A stretch of 64,000 nt of DNA from Thiogranum sp963752745 (GTDB lineage Bacteria; Pseudomonadota; Gammaproteobacteria; DSM-19610): positions 11,840 through 75,839 of the forward strand of contig CAVWAK010000039.1 in assembly GCA_963752745.1 (NCBI GenBank), written 5' to 3'. Below the pieces are notes generated by a model that saw only the letters and a list, made by a program, of their open reading frames with translations, made no database searches and had not been told where the DNA came from. The stretch's first letter is position 1; each line of letters starts with the position of its first letter. The translations under genes were made by a program, and so were the position numbers. This document shows positions 8,324 to 15,739 of the stretch, one piece after another.

Positions 8324-9544
8324 CTAGTGAGCCGCCCATTGGACGCTTTCGAGATCGACACCATCCTTGAACATTTCCCACAGCGGCGACAGGTCGCGCA
8401 ACTTGTCGATCTTGCCCTTGACCAGTTCGATGGTGTAATCAATTTCCTCTTCGGTGGTAAAGCGCCCGATAGTGAACCGAATCGAACTATGTGCCAATTC
8501 ATCGTTGCGGCCCAGCGCACGCAGTACATACGAAGGTTCCAGACTGGCACTGGTACAGGCTGAACCTGACGATACCGCCAGGTCCTTGAGCGCCATAATG
8601 AGACTCTCGCCCTCGACAAAATTGAAACTGATATTCAGGTTACCCGCAATACGCTGTTCCAGATCACCGTTGATATAAACTTCTTCAATATCCTTGAATC
8701 CATCCACCAGGCGATTACGCAGTTTCAAGAGGCGTTCGTTGTCGGCCGCCATCTCTTCCTGCGCCAGACGGAAAGCTTCGCCCATGCCGACGATCTGGTG
8801 TGTCGCCAGGGTCCCTGAGCGCAAACCGCGCTCATGACCACCACCGTGCATCTGGGCTTCCAGACGAACGCGCGGTTTGCGGCGAACATACAGGGCACCG
8901 ATACCCTTCGGGCCGTAAATCTTGTGCGCGGAAAAGGACATCAGGTCGACTTTCTGCTTCTCCAGGTCGATATCAACTTTACCGGGACTCTGTGCAGCAT
9001 CGACATGGAAGATAATTTTGCGTTCACGGCAAATCTCGCCAATCGCAGCAATATCCTGGATCACACCGATTTCGTTGTTCACGTGCATGACGCTCACCAG
9101 AACGGTATCGTCGCGCAGGGCCGCCTTGAATTTATCCAAATTCAGCAGACCGGAAGGCTCGGGATCAAGGTAGGTCACTTCAAACCCTTCACGCTCCAAT
9201 TGTCGACAGGAGTCAAGCACCGCCTTGTGTTCAGTTTTCAGCGTAACGATATGCTTGCCCTGTTTCTGGTAAAAATGGGCCGCACCCTTGATAGCCAGAT
9301 TGTCTGATTCCGTGGCACCGCTGGTCCAGATGATTTCCCTGGGGTCAGCGTTGACCAGTGCAGCTACGTTAGCGCGCGCCTCTTCGACTGCCTCGTCAGC
9401 ATGCCAGCCAAACACATGGGAACGCGATGCCGGATTACCAAACTCCCCCTGCGGGGTCAGATAAGTACACATTTTTTCAGCAACGCGCGGATCAACCGGC
9501 GTGGTTGCCGAGTAATCAAGATAAATCGGTGTGTTTACAGTCAT
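8324..9544 (-). CDS. iscS: Cysteine desulfurase IscS
   Basis: 406 aa, PLP-dependent class V aminotransferase fold. Lys208 (SFSAHKIYGPKG) binds PLP and Cys330 in SSGSACTSASLEPS carries the persulfide. The long C-terminal tail ending LSPLWEMFKDGVDLESVQW is the group I IscS signature and is the region that contacts IscU in E. coli. Second of two desulfurase genes in tandem; it starts 39 nt after the stop of the first. Confidence 0.97.
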   Translation of the reverse strand: MTVNTPIYLDYSATTPVDPRVAEKMCTYLTPQGEFGNPASRSHVFGWHADEAVEEARANVAALVNADPREIIWTSGATESDNLAIKGAAHFYQKQGKHIVTLKTEHKAVLDSCRQLEREGFEVTYLDPEPSGLLNLDKFKAALRDDTVLVSVMHVNNEIGVIQDIAAIGEICRERKIIFHVDAAQSPGKVDIDLEKQKVDLMSFSAHKIYGPKGIGALYVRRKPRVRLEAQMHGGGHERGLRSGTLATHQIVGMGEAFRLAQEEMAADNERLLKLRNRLVDGFKDIEEVYINGDLEQRIAGNLNISFNFVEGESLIMALKDLAVSSGSACTSASLEPSYVLRALGRNDELAHSSIRFTIGRFTTEEEIDYTIELVKGKIDKLRDLSPLWEMFKDGVDLESVQWAAH

Positions 9545-9583
9545 AATCCCATGTACCTGCTTTATTCGTCCTGCGTTTAACCA

Positions 9584-10732
9584 CTACCACCCAGAAACCT
9601 GGCTGGCCTTGTCTAACCATTTCATCTGCTGGGCAAATGCCGCCAACAGAGTATCAATATCGGCGTCGGTTGTTTCCCGCCCCAGACTGATACGTATGGC
9701 ACCGCGAGCCAGCTCGGCCTCCACGCCCATCGCCATCAGAACATGACTCGGCTCTGTCTTGCCGCTGGAGCAAGCTGAACCACTCGAAACGGCGATACCG
9801 GCCTTGTCCAGCTGCATCAGTAATGTTTCTCCATCCAGCCCGGCCACCGCCAGCTGCAATGTGTTCGGCAATCGTTCTGCAGTAGCCGCAAACACGGTCA
9901 CCTGCGGATAGCGCTGCAGGCCTGCCTGTGCCCGGTCACGCAAGGCAGCCATCTTTGCAGCACGGCTTTGCAGGCCGTCAACAGCCAACTCAGCCGCGAC
10001 GCCAAAACCGACAATTGCGGCGATATTCTCGGTGCCGGCTCGCAAACCGTATTCCTGTCCACCACCAAGCTGCAACGGCACCAGCTCCAGCGATTTGTCG
10101 ACAACCAGCGCACCTACACCTTTTGGACCGTAAAGTTTGTGCGCCGACAGACTCATTAACTGTGCGCCGCTTGCCGCAAAATCCAGTGGCAGCTTGCCCG
10201 CTGCCTGTATTGCATCGGTATGAAAGACTGCGCCGGCCGTGCGCGCCAGATCCGCAAGCTGTGCCACCGGTTGAATCACACCGGTCTCGTTATTCGCCGC
10301 CATCACCGATACCAGCCGGGTATCGCTCTTCAGTATCTCTTTCAGGTGCTCGGGCAATACACGACACTGCCCGTCCACATCAATCTCGTTCAGTTGCCAA
10401 CCACTCGCCCGCAAAGCCCGAGCCGGTTCAAGCACCGAAGGATGTTCAACGGCACTGACCGCAATGCTGGTCGGCGCATATCCGGCCGTCACAGCATGCA
10501 GCGCAAGGTTGTTAGCCTCTGTGCCGCCGCTGGTAAATATTACCTGGCTGGCATGCACACCCACCAAAGACGCCACCTGTTCCCGAGCCCTGTCGAGCTG
10601 TGCCCGAACGACACGGCCAAACTGGTGAGTGCTGGAAGGGTTGCCCGGCATGCCAGCCAAGCAATCTGTCATGGCACTCAACACCCGTTCATCGAGTGGC
10701 GTACTGGCGTTGTAATCCAGATAAAGCTTCAT
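9584..10732 (-). CDS. Second cysteine desulfurase, IscS/NifS-like
   Basis: 382-aa homologue of the adjacent IscS. It has Lys199 (SLSAHKLYGPKG) and Cys321 (SSGSACSSGKTEPS), so it should be active, but it lacks the LSPLWEMFK-type tail. Closest in style to the NifS-like enzymes that sit between iscR and iscS in some gammaproteobacteria. It starts 16 nt after iscR. The two enzymes are clearly diverged, so this is not a recent duplication. Its sulfur acceptor is unknown. Confidence 0.92.
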   Translation of the reverse strand: MKLYLDYNASTPLDERVLSAMTDCLAGMPGNPSSTHQFGRVVRAQLDRAREQVASLVGVHASQVIFTSGGTEANNLALHAVTAGYAPTSIAVSAVEHPSVLEPARALRASGWQLNEIDVDGQCRVLPEHLKEILKSDTRLVSVMAANNETGVIQPVAQLADLARTAGAVFHTDAIQAAGKLPLDFAASGAQLMSLSAHKLYGPKGVGALVVDKSLELVPLQLGGGQEYGLRAGTENIAAIVGFGVAAELAVDGLQSRAAKMAALRDRAQAGLQRYPQVTVFAATAERLPNTLQLAVAGLDGETLLMQLDKAGIAVSSGSACSSGKTEPSHVLMAMGVEAELARGAIRISLGRETTDADIDTLLAAFAQQMKWLDKASQVSGW

Positions 10733-10748
10733 GCCGGTGTACCAGGGA

Positions 10749-11231
10749 TCAGACCGGGTCCACTACCCTTTGAGTCGATTCCAGCGCAACGCTAACATCG
10801 GGAAGATTATCTGCTGCAGCCTGCCTGGCATTCCCCTGGTCCACCAGCTGGCCCAGGGTGATCTCATTAAGGAAGCTGTAAATCTGATCACTCAAATCAG
10901 TCCACAAATCGTGCGTCAGACAGCGTCTGCCATCCTGGCAATCTCCGAGCCCACCGCACCTCGTAGCGTCCACGCTCTCATCCACTGCCGTTACGACTTC
11001 TGCCACCGGAATTTCATAGGGGGATCGGCTCAGCGAATAACCGCCACCCGGTCCGCGCGTACTCAAGACCAGCCCATGTTTGCGCAGTCGGGTAAACAAC
11101 TGCTCGAGATAGGACAGCGAAATACCCTGACGCTCGGAAATACCCGCCAAGGTGACCGGCCCCTCATCCACATGCAGCGCCAGATCCAACATAGCGGTGA
11201 CCGCATAGCGACCCTTACTGGTCAATTTCAT
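10749..11231 (-). CDS. iscR: Rrf2-family Fe-S regulator IscR
   Basis: 160 aa. N-terminal winged helix-turn-helix (MKLTSKGRYAVTAMLDLAL) and the cluster-binding set Cys92, Cys98, Cys104 with His107, at the same positions as E. coli IscR. Holo-IscR represses the isc operon through type 1 sites, and one is visible just upstream (11278-11302), so autoregulation is expected. It leads the isc cluster and is preceded by cysE. Confidence 0.97.
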   Translation of the reverse strand: MKLTSKGRYAVTAMLDLALHVDEGPVTLAGISERQGISLSYLEQLFTRLRKHGLVLSTRGPGGGYSLSRSPYEIPVAEVVTAVDESVDATRCGGLGDCQDGRRCLTHDLWTDLSDQIYSFLNEITLGQLVDQGNARQAAADNLPDVSVALESTQRVVDPV

Positions 11232-11277
11232 ACCAAACTTACCCGACTCAAGCCTTTAAAAACACGAGTAAAGTGCC

Positions 11278-11302
11278 ATACCCGAGTAAAACAGTCAAGA
11301 AT
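11278..11302 (-). promoter_or_regulatory. Type 1 IscR-binding site overlapping the iscR promoter
   Basis: The minus-strand 25-mer contains TTGACTGTTTTACTCGGG and ends TAT. It agrees with the E. coli type 1 consensus (ATASYYGACTRwwwYAGTCRRSTAT) at 23 of 25 positions. Its TTGACT (11298-11293) doubles as a good -35 box; the -10 is unclear. A lone right half-site (GAGTCGGGTAA) lies nearer to iscR. The 5' end of the site lies in the last codons of cysE. Confidence 0.85.
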
Positions 11303-12113
11303 TATCCTCGGACGGTTTGAGGGGTTTTTCAGTTTCTTCGCCGGTTTCAATGGGTTCCGTGCTGCAGGCGCTCACAAGCTCACAAGGCCCAAGGTCTGGC
11401 ATCTGCATTTCTGACACCTCCGCACCCAACCCTTTCAAGCCGCGACACATGTCCTCGAGTCGCTTATCCATGATATGAATATGGTCAAGCATATTGTTGA
11501 TGGCACTGGCTACCGGGTCCGGTGCATCCTGGGTGCCCCCGTAAGCATCGAAACCCATTTTCTTGGCAATCGCTTCGCGGCGTTTTTGCTGTTCGTCCAG
11601 ACTGCCGCCAACCACACGCCCCGGGACACCAACGACTGTCGCACCGTCCGGCACATCCTTGAGCACGACCGCATTCGAACCAATACGGACGTCATCCCCG
11701 ATATTGAGTGGGCCCAGCACCTTCGCACCGGCACCAATAACCACATCATTGCCAAGTGTTGGGTGGCGCTTGCCCTTGACCCAGCTGGTGCCACCCAGCG
11801 TCACTCCGTGATACAGGGTACAGTCGTCACCAATCTCGGCTGTCTCACCGATCACCACACCCATGCCATGATCGATAAAAAAACGGCGGCCGATTTTTGC
11901 CCCTGGATGAATTTCAATCCCGGTAAACAGGCGAGCGATATTCGACAGAATACGTGCCAGCCACGGCAACCCGTTGCGAAACAGTTTGTGGCTGATGCGA
12001 TGCAGCAATACAGCATGAAAACCTGGATAGGTGGTTACGACCTCAAGGCGTGTACGTGCCGCCGGATCACGATCGAAAATGCAGTCGAGGTCTTCGCGCA
12101 GTCGTTCCCACAT
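11295..12113 (-). CDS. cysE: Serine O-acetyltransferase CysE
   Basis: 272 aa. Short N-terminal helical domain (MWERLREDLDCIFDRDPAARTRLEV), then left-handed beta-helix hexapeptide repeats (GVVIGETAEIG, TLYHGVTLGGT, GAKVLGPLNIGDDVRIGSNAVV). It makes O-acetylserine from serine and acetyl-CoA, the cysteine precursor, which fits its place beside two cysteine desulfurases. It is the short-N-terminus (EpsC/NifP-like) type and carries a roughly 50-residue C-terminal tail of unknown role. Separated from trmJ by 106 nt. Confidence 0.95.
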   Translation of the reverse strand: MWERLREDLDCIFDRDPAARTRLEVVTTYPGFHAVLLHRISHKLFRNGLPWLARILSNIARLFTGIEIHPGAKIGRRFFIDHGMGVVIGETAEIGDDCTLYHGVTLGGTSWVKGKRHPTLGNDVVIGAGAKVLGPLNIGDDVRIGSNAVVLKDVPDGATVVGVPGRVVGGSLDEQQKRREAIAKKMGFDAYGGTQDAPDPVASAINNMLDHIHIMDKRLEDMCRGLKGLGAEVSEMQMPDLGPCELVSACSTEPIETGEETEKPLKPSEDNS

Positions 12114-12219
12114 ACATTCACCTTTGGCTATCAGTTTGCCTACTATACCGCGACCATTGAATAATTCCTGTTACAACCACAGCAGTCATACTGCTATACA
12201 TTCGCCCTGAACATATCAA

Positions 12220-12930
12220 CTACCGGGTTTTTTGATCTACTGCCGTGAGTATCCCACGCAGGATATTAATCTCATTTTCGTTCGGGCGGACTCGCCCAAA
12301 CAAACGGCGCAAACGACGCATCAGCTGGCGGGGATTTTCGGGGTTAAGAAAATCAATTCCGGTCAGCGTGCTTTCCAGGTGCCGATAAAACAATTCCATT
12401 TCATCGGCAGTGGCAAACCGGTGATTTTTTTCCATCTTTTCCGCCGGAATGCCAGCGGCCATGCGAAGCTCGTAGGCAATGACCTGCACAGCGGCAGCAA
12501 CATTCAGCGATGGATAATCCGGATTGGCTGGTATTTGCACCAGGTAATGACAGCGATCAAGCTCTTCGTTGGTCAAGCCGGTGCGCTCTCGTCCAAACAA
12601 TATTGCCGACAGCGTGCTCTCTGGCTGTTGCATAACCAGCTCGGCACATTGCCGTGGATTCAGCATCGGTACCGGCAAGGTCCGGCTGCGTGCGCTGGCA
12701 CCAATTACCAGGCCCGCTCCGGCGATAGCTTCATCCAGTCCGCTAACACAGTGCGCGCTGGAAAGCAGATCATCTGCGCCGGACGCGCGGGCCGTAGCCT
12801 CGGCACTTGGAAAATGCTGCGGACTGACTAAAAACAGTTCCGCAAGCCCCATATTTTTCATCGCGCGTGCTGCGGCACCGATATTGCCAGGGTGGCTGGT
12901 ATTCACCAGAATAATACGCGATTGACGCAT
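12220..12930 (-). CDS. trmJ: tRNA (cytidine/uridine-2'-O-)-methyltransferase TrmJ
   Basis: 236 aa SPOUT methyltransferase. Motifs are VNTSHPGNIGAAARAMKNMG near the N-terminus, ILFGRERTGLTNEELDRC and NPDYPSLNVAAAVQV, which form the trefoil-knot SAM site. It methylates the ribose of nucleotide 32 in several tRNAs. The trmJ-cysE-iscR order is widely conserved. It begins 3 nt after the epmA stop, so it is probably co-transcribed with efp-epmA. Confidence 0.95.
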   Translation of the reverse strand: MRQSRIILVNTSHPGNIGAAARAMKNMGLAELFLVSPQHFPSAEATARASGADDLLSSAHCVSGLDEAIAGAGLVIGASARSRTLPVPMLNPRQCAELVMQQPESTLSAILFGRERTGLTNEELDRCHYLVQIPANPDYPSLNVAAAVQVIAYELRMAAGIPAEKMEKNHRFATADEMELFYRHLESTLTGIDFLNPENPRQLMRRLRRLFGRVRPNENEINILRGILTAVDQKTR

Positions 12931-12933
12931 ACC

Positions 12934-13935
12934 TTATGCCCGCCGCATTCCGAAAGGCATTGCGGCATCAATATCACGAAGACCAGCAATCGACATCAAC
13001 AGGCGATCAATCCCCAGCGCCACGCCCGCACAATCCGGCAGCCCATCACGCAATGCCGCCACCAGCTGTACATCCAACGGCACACTTGCCTGCCCCGCCT
13101 GCTGCCTGACCACATTATCAATCTCAAAACGCCGTTGTTGCTCATCAGCATTCGCAAGTTCATGAAACCCGTTCGCCAGTTCAATACCTTTGAAATACAG
13201 TTCGAAGCGCTCAGCCACCGGCTGCGGCTGCTGGCGAACCCGCGCCAACGAAGCCTGACTAACCGGATAGTCATAAACAAACAGCGGCGCATCATCCAGT
13301 CGCGGTTCCAGCCAGTGTGTCACCAGCAGATCGAGCCAGGGGTCGAGCATGTCGCCAGGCATCGTCTCCGGCACGGAAGCCAGCTCCGATTGAGCGAATC
13401 GTCTGAATGCGTCGAGCGGATCTGACCAGGGGTCCAGGCCGGTCTCGTTGAGAAACCACTGCTGGTAGGTCAGCCGTCGTGCCGGCACGTAGTCGCAGAC
13501 ACCCTCCATCACAGTCGCCATAAGCACATCAATTTCATCCATCAACGCATGATGGTCGCTACCCGGCCGGTACCACTCGAGCATAAGGAACTCGGGATTG
13601 TGCCGTCGCCCCAACTCACCGTTGCGAAACACATGACATAGCTGATAAATCGGTCCGCTGCCCGCCGCAAGCAGGCGTTTCATCGGAAACTCAGGTGAGG
13701 TGTGCAAATACAATGGCGAAACGCCGATCGAGGGACCCCACCAACGCGTCTGGAACGACTCGATCGCGGGATCAGTACTGCCAGCCTGCGACAACATCGG
13801 CGTGTCTACTTCCAGAACATCACGGTCAGCAAAATAATTACGAATGCGCGCCAGCAGACGGGCGCGCAACCTCAGGGTTTCGAGCTCGGCACCGGGGCGC
13901 CATCCGGAGTCTGCGGTGGATTCAGTCCTTGGCAC
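12934..13935 (-). CDS. epmA: Elongation factor P--(R)-beta-lysine ligase EpmA
   Basis: Truncated class II lysyl-tRNA synthetase paralogue (GenX/PoxA). Visible motifs: TSPEFPMKRLLAAGSGPIYQ, FRNGELGRRHNPEFLMLEWY (motif 2), YFKGIELANGFHELA and GVALGIDRL (motif 3), with no anticodon domain. It attaches beta-lysine to Lys34 of EF-P. No ordinary start lies after the efp stop before homology begins, so I chose GTG 13935 (333 aa, overlapping efp by 14 nt); a TTG at 13983 is the alternative. Its substrate gene is immediately upstream and its partner epmB is divergent. Confidence 0.93.
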   Translation of the reverse strand: MPRTESTADSGWRPGAELETLRLRARLLARIRNYFADRDVLEVDTPMLSQAGSTDPAIESFQTRWWGPSIGVSPLYLHTSPEFPMKRLLAAGSGPIYQLCHVFRNGELGRRHNPEFLMLEWYRPGSDHHALMDEIDVLMATVMEGVCDYVPARRLTYQQWFLNETGLDPWSDPLDAFRRFAQSELASVPETMPGDMLDPWLDLLVTHWLEPRLDDAPLFVYDYPVSQASLARVRQQPQPVAERFELYFKGIELANGFHELANADEQQRRFEIDNVVRQQAGQASVPLDVQLVAALRDGLPDCAGVALGIDRLLMSIAGLRDIDAAMPFGMRRA

Positions 13936-14491
13936 GGCCGACGTATTCGCCGGTACGGGTATCGATCTTGAGCACTTCGTCAATGTCGATAAACAAAGGC
14001 ACGCGCACTACGGCACCGGTTTCAAGAGTCGCTGGCTTACCACCGCCCCCGGAGGTATCACCGCGCACGCCCGGGTCGGTTTCCGCAACCTTCAGCATCA
14101 CAAAATTCGGCGGCGTTATACTGATCGGCTCACCGTTCCAAAGGGTCACTACACAGCTGTCCTGCTCCTTCAACCACTTGACGGCATCAGCCACGGCCGC
14201 CTCACCGGCACCCACCTGCTCAAATGTCTCGGGGTGCATGAAGTACCAGAATTCGCCATCATTGTAGAGGTACTGCATGTCTGTCTCCATGACATCTGCA
14301 GCCTCAACCGATTCGTTGGATTTAAAGGTACGCTCGATAACCCTGCCGGTCTTGAGATTACGAATTTTTACCCGATTGAACGCCTGGCCCTTGCCGGGCT
14401 TCACAAACTCGTTTTCAATAATGGAACAAGGATCGCCGTCGAGCATGATTTTCAGACCGCCCTTGAATTCGTTGGTACTGTAGGTCGCCAT
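13922..14491 (-). CDS. efp: Elongation factor P
   Basis: 189 aa, three beta-barrel domains, shaped like a tRNA. It rescues ribosomes stalled on polyproline. The domain I loop reads KPGKGQAF with Lys34 as the site of beta-lysylation, matching the EpmA/EpmB pathway encoded alongside. C-terminal signature: GEYVGRAKD. Divergent from epmB with only 27 nt between the start codons. Confidence 0.98.
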   Translation of the reverse strand: MATYSTNEFKGGLKIMLDGDPCSIIENEFVKPGKGQAFNRVKIRNLKTGRVIERTFKSNESVEAADVMETDMQYLYNDGEFWYFMHPETFEQVGAGEAAVADAVKWLKEQDSCVVTLWNGEPISITPPNFVMLKVAETDPGVRGDTSGGGGKPATLETGAVVRVPLFIDIDEVLKIDTRTGEYVGRAKD

Positions 14492-14518
14492 TGAGCACCC
14501 TTAAGGCTGAAATTAAAG

Positions 14519-15526
14519 ATGCGCATCATACCGGGAACCCGCTCCCTGCAACAAACGCCGCTGTGGCAAACGCTACTCTCGAGGGCGATCACCGACCCCG
14601 AGGAACTGTTGCGGCTGCTTGATTTACCCCTGGACAGCCTGCCAGCCAGCCTGATGGCCAGCCAGGAGTTCCGGTTACGCGTCCCACGCGGGTTTGCTGG
14701 CCGCATGCGCAAGGGGGATCCGAATGACCCACTGCTACGCCAGGTGCTGCCATTGGCGGAGGAACTGGCAGAAACCCCGGGGTTCAGCCACGATCCTTTA
14801 GACGAGCTCAACGCCATGCCGGTAGCCGGGGTGCTGCATAAATACCAGGGACGAATACTGCTGACAGCGACCGGCGCTTGTGCCGTACACTGTCGCTATT
14901 GCTTTCGCCGTCACTACCCGTATAGCGAAGCCAACCCTGGCCGGGCTCCTGAACAGACCTTAGAGTATGTACGCCAGCACACCGAGATCAGTGAAGTCAT
15001 TCTCAGTGGCGGCGATCCGCTAACACTGACAGATACCAGGCTTGGCCAGCTGGTCGCCAGGCTAGAATCCCTGCCCCATATTACCCGCCTGCGCATTCAC
15101 AGCCGGGTGCCAGTGGTCCTGCCAGAGCGGGTCGATGCCAACCTGCTGGAATGGCTGCAAATGACCCGTCTGCAAGTTGTGCTGGTGATCCACGCCAACC
15201 ATCCAAACGAAATCGATGCCAGTGTCCGCGAGGCCATGAGGACATTAAAAAAGATTGGTATCACACTGCTGAATCAGTCGGTATTGCTGCGCGGTGTCAA
15301 CGATAACGCCAGTACGCTGGCTGAATTGAGTGAGGCGCTATTCAATGCTGGCGTTCTGCCCTACTACCTCCACCAGCTGGACAGCGTTCAGGGTGCAGCC
15401 CACTACGAGGTAACCGATAGAGAGGCAGTTAAGCTTATAAATCAATTACGTACAACTCTTCCAGGCTACCTGCTACCAGAATTGGTTCGGGAATTACCCG
15501 GCCAGTCTTCCAAGACCCCGGTTTAA
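14519..15526 (+). CDS. epmB: EF-P-specific lysine 2,3-aminomutase EpmB
   Basis: 335-aa radical-SAM enzyme. The motif CAVHCRYCFRRHYPYSE gives Cys121, Cys125 and Cys128. SGGDPLTLTD and the C-terminal YYLHQLD region are typical of the YjeK branch, which lacks the long C-terminal extension of catabolic lysine aminomutases. It converts (S)-alpha-lysine to (R)-beta-lysine for EpmA. It stands opposite efp, which completes the modification set at one locus. Confidence 0.95.
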   Translation: MRIIPGTRSLQQTPLWQTLLSRAITDPEELLRLLDLPLDSLPASLMASQEFRLRVPRGFAGRMRKGDPNDPLLRQVLPLAEELAETPGFSHDPLDELNAMPVAGVLHKYQGRILLTATGACAVHCRYCFRRHYPYSEANPGRAPEQTLEYVRQHTEISEVILSGGDPLTLTDTRLGQLVARLESLPHITRLRIHSRVPVVLPERVDANLLEWLQMTRLQVVLVIHANHPNEIDASVREAMRTLKKIGITLLNQSVLLRGVNDNASTLAELSEALFNAGVLPYYLHQLDSVQGAAHYEVTDREAVKLINQLRTTLPGYLLPELVRELPGQSSKTPV

Positions 15527-15739
15527 CACTGTTGTTTTTTTGTGCTATTGTCTACCTCACAGGCAATAAGATAATAATAAGCAAGGCAGCCTGGTTCGCC
15601 CGATAACTGGAATAAAGCCCTAAAGCAGTCAATCTATTCAGTATTCACCGCTCAGGACGATAGCCCCATCGGGAAGCAGCGACGGCCGAACCATATCCGG
15701 ATTCCGATCTGCCTAGCGATAACCAGCGGACGAAAAAAC
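15527..15739. other. Intergenic region epmB-fimW
   Basis: 213 nt expected to hold the fimW promoter. A run of seven T (about 15535-15541) follows epmB but has no convincing stem before it, so I do not call a terminator. No clear sigma-70 or sigma-54 match was seen. Confidence 0.4.

Noticed and set aside
10731..11414. 227-codon plus-strand frame opposite iscR and cysE
   Set aside because: Covers two well-supported genes and the IscR site; no domain or ribosome site.
15527..15560. Possible terminator after epmB (run of seven T)
   Set aside because: No stable GC stem lies before the T run.
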